A DNA stretch of 64,000 bases from positions 1 to 64,000 of the forward strand of contig JAFXQX010000039.1 of assembly GCA_017526745.1 (NCBI GenBank), in the 5' to 3' direction. The position numbers and the translations under genes were made by a program. This DNA comes from Lachnospiraceae bacterium. Lineage in GTDB: Bacteria > Bacillota > Clostridia > Lachnospirales > Lachnospiraceae. Of the stretch, positions 1 through 7,774 are shown piece by piece (position 1 is the first letter of the stretch; the number at the start of each line of letters is the position of its first letter). The notes under the pieces are model-generated. The model did no database searches. It was given only the letters and a program-made list of their open reading frames with translations, and was not told the origin of the DNA.

Positions 1-226
1 CTTCCGCCTGCACTATATGTCCAAAGTTAAGTTCATCCTGTAAAATCCCGTATACATATGCAGGACTCTCTCGATAAAGACCTGTCTCTAAATCCAATAA
101 TCTCTCGTAGATTTCTGATTCATATATGATATGCATGGCAGAGTCGTATTCTATACCCTTCTCTTCAGTAAGCATTTCAACAAGATCCTGCACCATATAT
201 TCAATCATCTGTTGTTCTTTAGCCAT
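1..226 (-). CDS. Hypothetical protein, partial, usual companion of DUF3990 genes
   Basis: The reading frame starts with ATG at 226 on the minus strand and is open to the left edge, giving the first 75 residues (begins MAKEQQMIEYMVQDLVEM). It is acidic and mostly helical, with no membrane segment. It follows directly behind the DUF3990 remnant on the same strand, three bases after its stop. Small proteins of this look are, from memory, often found next to DUF3990 and DUF3791 genes in Lachnospiraceae; I cannot name a family or function. The C-terminus lies outside the window. Confidence 0.6.
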   Translation of the reverse strand, partial: MAKEQQMIEYMVQDLVEMLTEEKGIEYDSAMHIIYESEIYERLLDLETGLYRESPAYVYGILQDELNFGHIVQAE

Positions 227-229
227 AGA

Positions 230-490
230 TCATACACCAGTCTTTCTCAGCAGCTTGATTGCCTTTTGTGTGTGGAAAGAATACTGATTGGTGGTTTCCT
301 TATAGATCATTCCGGTCAGCATGTTTTCAAAAGTGATCATGCCATTCTCATATTGCCTGAACAGAAGTGCCATATCATCATTTGCAATAGGGCCAATTAC
401 AATATCATATTTATTATCGAAGTTGCATTCCGGATCAGAAAAATCCTCAAACGACTTATTCCTGTTATTTTGTGCGAATCTTGCCCATGC
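230..490 (-). pseudogene. DUF3990 protein, C-terminal remnant
   Basis: The minus frame from 490 down to the TGA at 230-232 encodes about 86 residues, including FDNKYDIVIGPIANDDMA and KETTNQYSFHTQKAIKLL. These match my memory of the C-terminal half of DUF3990 proteins, where a YDIV-GP-ANDD block is characteristic. In-frame stops lie immediately upstream (TAA at 491-493) and no plausible start or N-terminal half can be found, so the gene is truncated at its 5' end. Function of DUF3990 is not established; an ADP-ribosyltransferase-like fold has been suggested for related proteins. Confidence 0.65.
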
Positions 491-596
491 TTACTATTCA
501 AGATTGGTAAAGGACTAAATAGGAATCTGTAGAGTAGAGAACATAATTGATTAGTCAGATATAGAATCATAATAGGTATTCTAAAAAGCAAATTGG

Positions 597-725
597 ATGA
601 TAAATAAGGCTTTCGCGAATATCGCGGGAGCCTCTTTGGTTTTGCTCCTTGGGTACGGAGTCATGGGATCATTTGTGAACGCTTTCTTTGATAAAATGCC
701 AACCCATCCCATTGGGATAATATGA
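597..725 (+). other. Possible 42-aa membrane peptide or remnant
   Basis: ATG at 597 opens a 42-codon frame whose product has one hydrophobic stretch (AGASLVLLLGYGVMG) followed by FVNAFFDKMP. There is no good ribosome site. The stretch 500-730 otherwise holds no recognisable gene. It lies among truncated genes and may be the tail of a lost membrane protein. I do not recognise it. Confidence 0.25.
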
Positions 726-730
726 TATAA

Positions 731-907
731 TATAAACAAAATGAGGCTTCTGTTGCATTGGATGGTGAATTGCCTGAAGGCAAACTGCTGGTCAAACAGT
801 ATAGAATGGTAGTCGGGTGGATGGCAATACATGAAGACGAATTATATGCTACTGGGAATAATGCTGTTCAGCAGAAACCGTTTAGTAAGGTAGAACCCCT
901 TAAGTAA
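731..907 (+). pseudogene. DUF4160 protein, C-terminal remnant
   Basis: The frame ending at TAA 905-907 encodes the C-terminus typical of DUF4160 proteins: LDGELPEGKLLVKQYRMVVG, then WMAIHEDELYATGNNAV and KPFSKVEPL. A stop codon at 728-730 cuts the frame and the N-terminal half (the FW/HxPxH region expected of the family) is absent. It sits 14 bases before a DUF2442 gene, the usual DUF4160 partner in bacteria, which supports the call. DUF4160-DUF2442 pairs resemble small accessory or toxin-antitoxin-like modules but no function is proven. Confidence 0.65.
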
Positions 908-921
908 CCGGAGGTAGAACC

Positions 922-1215
922 ATGTTCGTTATGGATGGATTTGTTTGCGGTGGAGAACCAACAGAAACCATAAAGATAACGAGTGTCAAAGCACTGGATG
1001 ACCGGATTATGTTTGTTACGTTTAACTCCGGCGAAGAAAGAGTTTTTGACTCAACTGTTTTAAATGGGATCGTTTATGAACCGTTGAATAATAAAGAGAT
1101 ATTCGATAGTGTTACGATCGATCACGGTGTTTTGACGTGGCTTGACGGTCAGATTGACTGTGCTCCTGAGTACGTATATTCACACAGTTATGAGTATGAA
1201 CATATGACAGCATAA
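922..1215 (+). CDS. DUF2442 domain protein
   Basis: This 97-aa protein has the DUF2442 pattern: a conserved strand-rich core reading MFVTFNSGEERVFDSTVL followed by an acidic region and a closing LTWLDGQIDCAPEYVY, which corresponds to the usual 'I-W-DDIDLSPEELY' ending. ATG 922 is preceded by GGAGG at 910-914 with good spacing. The protein is close to the usual family length (80-100 aa), so it appears intact, unlike its broken DUF4160 partner just upstream. Small, soluble, function unknown. Confidence 0.8.
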   Translation: MFVMDGFVCGGEPTETIKITSVKALDDRIMFVTFNSGEERVFDSTVLNGIVYEPLNNKEIFDSVTIDHGVLTWLDGQIDCAPEYVYSHSYEYEHMTA

Positions 1216-1226
1216 CTGTTGTGATC

Positions 1227-1329
1227 GTTAAGATTTTGGTTAAGAAATCTTAACCCGAGATGCCCGAACCTCCTTTCTTACTGCATTTGAGGCGTTTTAG
1301 TTTACAAGTTCGAATCTTGTCACTCCGAT
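1227..1329 (+). repeat. Direct repeat copy 1 ending in tRNA-Pro 3' end
   Basis: About 103 bp repeated, at high identity, at 13824-13926. It begins with a short hairpin (GGTTAAGA-AA-TCTTAACC), continues through GATGCCCGAAC, and ends in a tRNA T-arm and acceptor strand: ACAAG TTCGAAT CTTGT CACTCCG A (1304-1328). CACTCCGA pairs with the CGGAGTG 5' acceptor of tRNA-Pro, but no matching 5' half, D-arm or anticodon arm lies upstream, so this is not an intact tRNA. tRNA 3' ends are common integrase attachment cores, so this may be an att footprint; no integrase is seen in the window. Confidence 0.75.
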
Positions 1330-1340
1330 TGTAACTTGAG

Positions 1341-1377
1341 ATCGCGAATCCGCTGTTTATGCGGGTTCGCGATTTTT
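1341..1377. terminator. Rho-independent terminator
   Basis: A 13-bp stem, ATCGCGAATCCGC against GCGGGTTCGCGAT with one wobble pair and a 7-base loop, is followed by a T5 run. It lies between DUF2442 and the convergent LytTR gene and directly follows the tRNA-Pro-like 3' end, as a tRNA terminator would. Confidence 0.85.
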
Positions 1378-1395
1378 AGTTAGATCAAAAACCTC

Positions 1396-2211
1396 TTAAT
1401 TTTGGTTAAGATTTGCATATCTGTCATACACTGTCTTTTTGAAGGCGGTGTATTTTTTTTCGGGAATCGGCAGAGTCCTTCCGTTTATAAGAGTAACGGT
1501 AAAGCGTTTGATGGTTACGATATATCGCGGATTCACAAGATAGCACTCGTGGCAGCGCATGAGAAGATCAGGATGTTCTTTTTCAAGAACTGCGGTTGGT
1601 GCGGAGGCCTGGAAATCTCCATCTGTTGTGTGGAGGATACTGTGGCGACCGTAGGTGGTGCTTTCAACCCACATGATCGTATTTGACAGGAGATACAGGT
1701 CGGAGGAATCCATTCCACGGAAATAAAGGCGCTCACCCTGCTCTGTAACAGGCAGACGTCCATTATACACTTCTTTTAAGTGTACAGGATAGATATTGTC
1801 AGCCTTATGCTTCTGGTACAGGTCGGATATATGTACGACCAGCATCCGGGGGACTTTTTCCTTCTCGTCCTCTGTCTTTCGTTCACACCACGTGATATGG
1901 ATGATCTGATCCATAGTGATACTGCCACCATCAGGATAATGCGTGGTGACGGGAAAAGACATCATCACCTCGCAATAGGAATTATGGGAGGAGATATGAT
2001 CCAGGCGGACATTCCCAAGTGAAAAGGACAGAGAATGCTTTTCACACGACCAGGCATCCAGAATCGCCTGCTTTCCGGAGAGAAACTGCCCTTTTGCAGG
2101 ACCATACCAAAGCACCTTTTCATCTACATGATCTAAGAAGGGTCGTATGTCATTCTTATAATAGCGTTGGACAATATCATTTGTTAATACGACCATTTCT
2201 TTCGCTTTCAT
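1396..2211 (-). CDS. LytTR-family transcription regulator with SnoaL-like N-domain
   Basis: A 271-aa protein with two parts. Residues 1-130 look like a SnoaL/NTF2-like fold (YYKNDIRPFLDHVDEKVLWYG near the start, then a YCEVMMSFPVTTHYPDG strand region). Residues about 165-265 are a LytTR DNA-binding domain (STTYGRHSILHTTDG, then CHECYLVNPRYIVTIKRF and LPIPEKKYTAFKKTVYDRY). LytTR domains normally sit behind receivers or membrane sensors; here a possible small-ligand-binding domain takes that place. ATG 2211 has AGGCAGGA upstream. The gene is divergent from the phosphatase lipoprotein at 2408, and the intergenic region carries a perfect 10-bp inverted repeat, a natural candidate operator. A local regulator of the protease/exporter block is likely but inferred. 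Confidence 0.85.
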   Translation of the reverse strand: MKAKEMVVLTNDIVQRYYKNDIRPFLDHVDEKVLWYGPAKGQFLSGKQAILDAWSCEKHSLSFSLGNVRLDHISSHNSYCEVMMSFPVTTHYPDGGSITMDQIIHITWCERKTEDEKEKVPRMLVVHISDLYQKHKADNIYPVHLKEVYNGRLPVTEQGERLYFRGMDSSDLYLLSNTIMWVESTTYGRHSILHTTDGDFQASAPTAVLEKEHPDLLMRCHECYLVNPRYIVTIKRFTVTLINGRTLPIPEKKYTAFKKTVYDRYANLNQN

Positions 2212-2253
2212 CTGTTTTTCCTGCCTCTAATTTAGGATTTCCAAATACATTTT

Positions 2254-2300
2254 ACCTCAAATCAGAAGCTGGAACAAGTTATATTGGACGGATTTGAGGT
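2254..2300. promoter_or_regulatory. Inverted repeat, candidate LytTR operator
   Basis: ACCTCAAATC at 2254-2263 is the exact reverse complement of GATTTGAGGT at 2291-2300, with 27 bases between. It lies between the divergent LytTR regulator and the phosphatase lipoprotein. The right arm lies inside the duplicated segment 2264-2340. LytTR proteins usually bind direct repeats, so assignment to this regulator is inference. Confidence 0.5.
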
Positions 2301-2340
2301 TACATTCCGTATGTTATTGACGCTCGATAATAAATATGAC
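2264..2340 (+). repeat. Promoter-like repeat, copy A
   Basis: This 77-bp segment is about 80% identical to 4693-4770. Shared landmarks are AACAAGTTATATT, GAC, ATTTGAGGTTA, ATTCC and TTGACG. It ends about 68 bases before the chosen GTG start of the phosphatase lipoprotein. TTGACG at 2317-2322 could be a -35 element; the best TATAAT (2345-2350) is spaced too far (22 bp), so the promoter itself is uncertain. The likely role is a shared regulatory region for two transcription units of the block. Confidence 0.65.
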
Positions 2341-2407
2341 AAATTATAATGATACCGGTTTAACAAAAAGAGTAGATGGCATAATAGTTTCTAGCGAGGA
2401 GAATGAA

Positions 2408-3781
2408 GTGAAAAATATTAAACACAGGAAGTATCTTGGACTAGGAATCATATTGTCGATATCTGTATTGTTAACTGCCTGTTACGGTGCTGATATCAAT
2501 ATTAATGTAAACCGCAATGCTTTCGGCGGCAAGGAAACAGATGAGAACACACTGACATCTCTATCCCGTGAGGGCTATACACTGGAGCAGGCTGTGGTTC
2601 TTAGCAGACATAACATCCGCGCTCCGTTTTCCGGCGAGGGATCTGTATTGGACGCGCTCACTCCTAACAAGTGGTTTGAGTGGTCGGCGGGCGCAAGCCA
2701 ACTTTCAACAAGGGGCGGTATTCTTGAGACGGAGATGGGTCAGTACTTTAGAAAATGGCTCGAGGCTGAAGGGCTCTTTGAACCGAACTATCGGCCTGCA
2801 GACGGAACAGTGAGAATTTACGCGAACTCCTTGCAAAGAACTATAGCCACAGCAAAGTTCTTTTCCGCAGGACTTCTGCCTGTTGCCGGTACCTGGGTAG
2901 AGTATCATATGGATTTCGACACGATGGACCCCGTGTTCGATCCGGTACTCACCTATGTGTCTGAGGACTATGCTGCAGATGCAGAGGATGAGATAAAGCT
3001 GATCTATGGTGATACCATAGTTGATCTTGCCAATAACCTTGATCTAATTTCAGAGGTGATCGATGTCCGGGATTCAGATGCTTTTAAGAAAGGCAAATTT
3101 GCAGGATTTAACGTAGATGACTACGAGTTTTACTTTGAAGAGGGAGAAGCACCTTCAGTACAAGGCTCGCTTTTTACCGCATGCCTGATTTCTGATGCGC
3201 TGGTTCTTCAGTATTATGAGGAACCTGATCCTACGAGGGCAGCTTTCGGTCACGACCTTTCCGAGGCGGACTGGGAGGCGATATCAGAGGTTAAGGATGT
3301 ATATTGTGACATACTCTTTACAGCTCCATCTGTTGCGGTTAACGTGGCCCATCCACTTCTTGAAGAGATTGAAAAAGAACTTTTGACAGAAGGCAGGCAG
3401 TTCACCTTTCTTTGCGGACACGACTCCAGCCTGGCAAGTGTGCTCTCGGCTCTTGAAGTTCAGGATTACAGCCTTCCCGGAACCATCGAGAAGAAGACAC
3501 CTATCGGAGGAAAACTTGTAATCAGCAAGTGGAAAGATAAAGATGGTAAGGCATTTATCAGCCTTGACATGGTCTATCAAAAGACACAGCAGCTTCAGCA
3601 GATATCTCTTTTAAATGACGAGAATCCGCCGGGAATCTATAACCTGAAGCTTAGAGGTATAAATGCCGATGCTAATGGACTGTATAAGGCAGAGGATGTA
3701 ATGGAGCGTTTTGAGAAGGCGATAGAAGCCTATGACAGCCTGGTAGAGGAATATGAGGCTGAAGATGCAGCACAGCATTAA
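2408..3781 (+). CDS. Histidine-type acid phosphatase lipoprotein
   Basis: A predicted surface lipoprotein of 457 aa. The frame can be extended to 2336, but GTG 2408 has AGGAGA just upstream and gives a clean signal sequence ending in lipobox L-T-A-C (Cys25). The branch-2 histidine phosphatase signature appears as SRHNIRAP (Arg67, His68), a variant of RHGxRxP with Asn for Gly, and the proton-donor motif as GHDSS (His338, Asp339). Relatives (glucose-1-phosphatase, phytase, acid phosphatase) remove phosphate from organic phosphates outside the cytoplasm; the substrate here is unknown. It is divergent from the LytTR regulator and precedes a CPBP protease by 26 bases, probably one transcript. Confidence 0.85.
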   Translation: MKNIKHRKYLGLGIILSISVLLTACYGADININVNRNAFGGKETDENTLTSLSREGYTLEQAVVLSRHNIRAPFSGEGSVLDALTPNKWFEWSAGASQLSTRGGILETEMGQYFRKWLEAEGLFEPNYRPADGTVRIYANSLQRTIATAKFFSAGLLPVAGTWVEYHMDFDTMDPVFDPVLTYVSEDYAADAEDEIKLIYGDTIVDLANNLDLISEVIDVRDSDAFKKGKFAGFNVDDYEFYFEEGEAPSVQGSLFTACLISDALVLQYYEEPDPTRAAFGHDLSEADWEAISEVKDVYCDILFTAPSVAVNVAHPLLEEIEKELLTEGRQFTFLCGHDSSLASVLSALEVQDYSLPGTIEKKTPIGGKLVISKWKDKDGKAFISLDMVYQKTQQLQQISLLNDENPPGIYNLKLRGINADANGLYKAEDVMERFEKAIEAYDSLVEEYEAEDAAQH

Positions 3782-3807
3782 AATGGTATTTGGCGAGGAG
3801 ACCAGCT

Positions 3808-4716
3808 ATGAACGGACAGAATAGTCAGAAAAGTCAATTTCGATCAAACGTGGAAACAGCAGTTATAGTATTTGTGCTTGGATATGGTCTGCACTATATC
3901 GGATATTTCATTAGAGCAAGATATTTCAAACTACTTGAAGGATTAGCCGTAGATGAAGGCATTGCCCATGTCCTGATGTATCTCGGGCATGTTATTTTCC
4001 TGGCATTTCTGCTGCTCTACGCATTGGCTGTCAGGAAAGACCGGAAGTACATATTATCCTTCGCAAGAGGCGGGTTCGGTCGTAATATCAGGTATGCATT
4101 GGCAGGTGCTGTGACCGGTTTTGTCCTGATGGGAATCTGCGTGCTCTCGGCAGCTTCTAATGGGAATCTTGAAATTCGGCCGGCAACAGCTGTCAGTATA
4201 CCGTTTTTTGTATTCGCTGCCCTTGCGGTATTCATTCAGGCGACCGTAGAAGAGATTGAGAGCAGAGCATTCGTATTCGGAAAAACGAATGATGAGGGCG
4301 TTCCACTTGTTCTGGCGATTGTGACAAGTGCATTCTTTTTCTCCTATATACACGCGGCAAATCCTGGATTTGGATGGCTTCCGCTTACAAGCATATTCGT
4401 TTTAGGGGTGTTGCTTGCCCTCTGCTACTATTATTTTGGAACAATCTGGTTTTGCTGCACAGCACACATGATGTGGAATTTCACCCAGGACTTTGTTTTT
4501 GGACTGCCTGACAGCGGAAAGCCTGCGGTGGTTTCACTGTTCAAATCGACCGCAAATGGTTCGAGCTTCTTCTATGACGAAACGTTCGGAATCGAGGGCA
4601 GCTATATGGCGATTGTTGTAAATATCCTGGCTTGTGTTGTGGTTGTTGTGATAGGAAGATATATACGAAAGAGACGTAATGCTGAGGATACCAGAAGCCA
4701 AAACAAGTTATATTAG
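3808..4716 (+). CDS. CPBP (CAAX/Abi) family membrane protease 1
   Basis: About 302 aa and seven or eight hydrophobic segments. The CPBP motifs are present: EExxxR as VEEIESR (Glu148, Glu149, Arg153), then FSYIHAANPG, and HMMWNFTQD, supplying the glutamates, histidines and asparagine of the glutamate-type intramembrane protease. ATG 3808 follows GAGGAG with 8-base spacing; the longer TTG start at 3790 overlaps that site and is unlikely. Bacterial CPBP proteins are linked to bacteriocin processing or self-immunity and to signal relay. It is diverged from the two paralogues at 5141 and 7775. Its last codons lie inside repeat copy B. Confidence 0.85.
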   Translation: MNGQNSQKSQFRSNVETAVIVFVLGYGLHYIGYFIRARYFKLLEGLAVDEGIAHVLMYLGHVIFLAFLLLYALAVRKDRKYILSFARGGFGRNIRYALAGAVTGFVLMGICVLSAASNGNLEIRPATAVSIPFFVFAALAVFIQATVEEIESRAFVFGKTNDEGVPLVLAIVTSAFFFSYIHAANPGFGWLPLTSIFVLGVLLALCYYYFGTIWFCCTAHMMWNFTQDFVFGLPDSGKPAVVSLFKSTANGSSFFYDETFGIEGSYMAIVVNILACVVVVVIGRYIRKRRNAEDTRSQNKLY

Positions 4717-4770
4717 ACGAATTTGAGGTTATATTCCATAAGCCGTTGACGGGCAATAATTATATGTGAC
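4693..4770 (+). repeat. Promoter-like repeat, copy B
   Basis: Counterpart of 2264-2340. It overlaps the end of the preceding CPBP gene (which stops at 4716) and leaves a 370-base leader before the next gene at 5141. TTGACG (4746-4751) and CATACT (4770-4775) at 18-bp spacing form a weak promoter. The upstream arm of the copy A inverted repeat is missing here, although ATTTGAGGT is kept. Probably a second start point for the S41/CPBP/M13/ABC transcript. Confidence 0.6.
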
Positions 4771-5140
4771 ATACTAAACATATACGGTTTTTTTACAACA
4801 ACAGCAGATGATATGAGAGTATACAAATAGCTGAAAAATAGATAAAAAAACAAAAAAGGGATTGATAAGCTATGCGCAGAGAGGCGACATTTTTTATTAA
4901 CATCACAGCACAGGCTGAGTGCGCCATTTTTATAGAAGAATACTGACATTTATTAAGCATGTCCTGTCGGATGGATTGTCCGATGGAGCATGCTTTTCGT
5001 TTTATGGGGAAATGACGGCAGTGATGAATATGTACTGCCCGAACATGATGAGACTGCATAAAAAGGCACTTAATCATTTGAAGGGGCTGATGTAATAAAA
5101 CATAAAGCCTGTGGGCGAAAGTGAAAGGAGCAGTAGTTAA
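4771..5140 (+). other. 370-bp leader with small frames and a hairpin
   Basis: No recognisable gene of normal size. An ATG at 4872 opens a 24-codon frame (ends IFIEEY) and a GTG at 4919 opens a 58-codon frame (ends KKALNHLKGLM) without a good ribosome site. One frame contains CPMEHAFRFMGK, which vaguely recalls the start of HxlR regulators (CP-E-x-x-x-x-x-GGKW), so decayed coding sequence is possible. A hairpin (4956-4994: AGCATG and TCGGA pairing with TCCGA and CATGCT) followed by TTTCGTTTT could act as an attenuator or terminator. None of this is certain. Confidence 0.3.
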
Positions 5141-5971
5141 ATGAGAAAGTCGATTGATTTTTTGAAAGCGCATCCGCTTATCACCGGAGTTATTGGCGCT
5201 GCGGTCGGTGTCGGAGCAACAAAGGTTTTTATAATGGACGCTATTTGGAAGTGGGCATTACTTAGGGTCATTCTGACAATGGCTCTGAGTATGTTTGTTT
5301 ACCTGGTCTCGAAGGAAAGACCCTTTGAAAACTGTCATTCTACCACGGGATATATACTGAAATGGGGACTGGTCACCCAGATAACGTCTGTCCTCGCGTT
5401 TGGTAGCCTAATACACTCATTTATAACGGGCGAACTGCATATAGCAGCCGGATGGTTTCCAAGGCTTCTTGCAGCCATCTGCCTGGCCGTTTTTGTCGGA
5501 CTTTTTGAAGAACTGGTATTCAGGGTATTGATAAATGATGCGTTATTGTACAGTTTCAGAAACAGCAAACATATTATTGTGTGGATAGCTGTAATCAGCA
5601 GTCTTGTGTTTGGAATCGTTCATGTTATCGGAGGCGGTATTCCGGATTCTCCGGCTGCATTTGGTGCGGCTGTTTTTAAGACGGTTTCCTGTGCCGTTGA
5701 TGGCTTTATTCTGTTGCTCCTGTACTGGAAGACCAGAAACATTTGGGGAATAGCTTTAACACATGCTTTGTGGGATTTGGCTACATTTGTTCAGTCGGCA
5801 CTTACGGAGAGCACTACTTCTTTTGGAGGTGCTAAAAACTATACCGGCGCGGGTGTGGCTGGAATAGTGATATATTCTTTCCAGATAATTATAGGTCTTA
5901 TAGCGCTCGCCATTGTATGGAAGAAGGTCGGCAAAACAATAGATTTTGAAGAGATCCGCCAAAACTGGTAA
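5141..5971 (+). CDS. CPBP family membrane protease 2
   Basis: A 276-aa membrane protein with the CPBP signatures LFEELVFR (Glu123, Glu124, Arg128), VFGIVHVIGG and LTHALWDLATF. AAAGGAG precedes ATG 5141. It is clearly a recent paralogue of the gene at 7775: both start MRK-IDLL/FL, share KERPFENCH-STGY, and end GK-IDFDEIR--W. The two copies sandwich an S41 lipoprotein gene in the same operon (29 bases to the next start). It is presumed to cut within or near the membrane; substrate unknown. The alternation of CPBP and exoprotease genes suggests stepwise processing or immunity, an inference. Confidence 0.85.
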   Translation: MRKSIDFLKAHPLITGVIGAAVGVGATKVFIMDAIWKWALLRVILTMALSMFVYLVSKERPFENCHSTTGYILKWGLVTQITSVLAFGSLIHSFITGELHIAAGWFPRLLAAICLAVFVGLFEELVFRVLINDALLYSFRNSKHIIVWIAVISSLVFGIVHVIGGGIPDSPAAFGAAVFKTVSCAVDGFILLLLYWKTRNIWGIALTHALWDLATFVQSALTESTTSFGGAKNYTGAGVAGIVIYSFQIIIGLIALAIVWKKVGKTIDFEEIRQNW

Positions 5972-5999
5972 ATACCGTGTTATGAAAGGAAAAGAATAG

Positions 6000-7763
6000 A
6001 TGAAGAGCAGGATGAAAATCACAGCTGTATTTATTGCTGTATCCATGACGTTTCTTTCGGGATGTGCACAGGTTAATATAAACCCTTCAGAAACTGTCGT
6101 AAGCAGTGATGCGGTCCGGGAATCCCATATATATGAGATTGAGGAGAAGACAGTACCGCTGTATATGGGAAGCCCTGATCAAAAGGTTGAGGTCGCTCTT
6201 GCGTTCATGGACGGGGTGCAGGATGTTCCTTATATTTCCGTAGAAAACTTCAAGTATATCTTCGAGGAAATTTTGGAGTCACCAAGCAATCCGGATTTTG
6301 CTGTGTCGATAGAAAAAGATGGAGAGAATGTTACTCTTACAAGAGAATCCGGTTATCCTGTAAGGTTGGTGTTTGATGAGGACTCTATTGAGTTTTATGA
6401 TCTGGATGCCTTTTTCAGAAAGACCGATGAAACTACACTGATCGACAGCGTGGAAATACCGACTGTTAACGAAGAAGGGCAGCCCCAGTTTTTTGAAATA
6501 ACCGACTCTTATGAGAAATACGGGCAGGCGGTTATCATCAATGTCGGCGATTACGGGATTGATCTGATACACCAGGATGACGGGTACTATTTGCCGTTGC
6601 ATCTCGTCAGCGATATTTTTATGTCCCAGTATGACCTCGGATTCATATATAACGGTTCTGCGGTCTATGTGGACGGGGACGGCGATTTCAGCGCTTTTGA
6701 AGATCTCTTTTACAATGAGGACTATCCGGCAAGGCGAAGCAAAGAGCTTGCGGAGTTCAATTACAACGAACTGTGCCTCGCGCTTGATTATCTCTATGGA
6801 CTGAAGAGCCAGCATGATATAACGGATTTTGACATCATGTACACACAGACAGGCTTAAAGGATTCCATGTTAAGCGAGGATCCCGCAGAATCCTGTCAGG
6901 CTCTTTATGAGAGTATCGATGTATATCTTGATGACCTTCACAGTTCCTACCTGAAAAACATATATGTTAAGAATGACAGGTTAAAATCCAAACATCCTGT
7001 TTCTGCAATGCTATCAAACAGGGATGGAGAACGCTTCACATCCGCAAGGGCAGAGTACTACGGTGATTCTGTCCCGGGTTATGAAGAGATCGGAAACACG
7101 GCATATATTACATTTGATCAATTTGATAATAAGGGCATTGATTACTATACGGAAAAAGCAGAGGATCACCTTGATGACACGATGGGTCTTATGATCTATT
7201 CCTTTGAGCAGATTACCCGCGATAACAGCCCGATAGAAAATGTTGTGCTGGATCTGTCTGCAAACATTGGCGGAGCCGTACCATCAGCCGCTTATGTTAT
7301 AGCCATGTTCATAGGGGACGGTTCGATAAGTGTAAAGGATGTCACGTCGAATGCCCTTGTGACGCAGAACTTCAAGGCAGATCTTAATCTTGACAGGAAG
7401 TTTGATGATAGCGATACACTTCGCGGGAAATACAATCTTATTTGCCTGACTTCACCGGTAAGTTTTTCTTGTGCAAACCTTGTTCCGTCCGTGCTGAAGA
7501 ATTCACACGAGGTAATACTGCTGGGACAGACATCAGGCGGAGGTTCATGTATGGTTCAGCATCTTACCACTGCAGACGGAAGCATACTTCAGCTTTCAGG
7601 CCCCAGGCTCATGTCATATACGAAGAACGGTTCATTCTATGACATTGACCGTGGAGTTGAACCTGATTTTATTATACCGACTGCAAGGCAGTTTTATGAC
7701 AGAAAGAACCTTACAACCTATATAAATGAGCTTTTGGGCAAAACAGAAGACAAAGAACAATAG
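6000..7763 (+). CDS. S41-family peptidase lipoprotein
   Basis: 587 aa with a signal peptide and lipobox L-S-G-C (Cys22), so probably anchored outside the membrane. Residues about 30-350 are not recognised. The C-terminal third is S41-like: ENVVLDLSANIGGAVPSA, then TSPVSFSCANLVPSVLKN (probable nucleophile Ser490) and LLGQTSGGGSCMVQHL. The classical GxxTxGK lysine of CtpA-type enzymes is replaced by GQTSGGGS, as in Ser-His-type S41 relatives, so the catalytic mechanism is uncertain. AAAGGA precedes ATG 6000. It sits between two near-identical CPBP protease genes in one operon, so it may process the same exported peptide or surface protein. Confidence 0.8.
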   Translation: MKSRMKITAVFIAVSMTFLSGCAQVNINPSETVVSSDAVRESHIYEIEEKTVPLYMGSPDQKVEVALAFMDGVQDVPYISVENFKYIFEEILESPSNPDFAVSIEKDGENVTLTRESGYPVRLVFDEDSIEFYDLDAFFRKTDETTLIDSVEIPTVNEEGQPQFFEITDSYEKYGQAVIINVGDYGIDLIHQDDGYYLPLHLVSDIFMSQYDLGFIYNGSAVYVDGDGDFSAFEDLFYNEDYPARRSKELAEFNYNELCLALDYLYGLKSQHDITDFDIMYTQTGLKDSMLSEDPAESCQALYESIDVYLDDLHSSYLKNIYVKNDRLKSKHPVSAMLSNRDGERFTSARAEYYGDSVPGYEEIGNTAYITFDQFDNKGIDYYTEKAEDHLDDTMGLMIYSFEQITRDNSPIENVVLDLSANIGGAVPSAAYVIAMFIGDGSISVKDVTSNALVTQNFKADLNLDRKFDDSDTLRGKYNLICLTSPVSFSCANLVPSVLKNSHEVILLGQTSGGGSCMVQHLTTADGSILQLSGPRLMSYTKNGSFYDIDRGVEPDFIIPTARQFYDRKNLTTYINELLGKTEDKEQ

Positions 7764-7774
7764 GAGGTTTGCAG

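Noticed and set aside
1255-1328. Complete tRNA-Pro gene at repeat copy 1
   Set aside because: T-arm and acceptor strand are present, but there is no CGGAGTG 5' strand, no D-arm and no anticodon arm with the TGG anticodon upstream.
4793-5173. 126-aa minus-strand frame opposite the CPBP leader
   Set aside because: Composition rich in His, Cys and Ser with no domain or ribosome site, and it overlaps the start of a well-supported gene.
6279-6815. 178-aa minus-strand frame inside the S41 gene
   Set aside because: Antisense shadow of a strongly supported lipoprotein gene; no motif or start signal.
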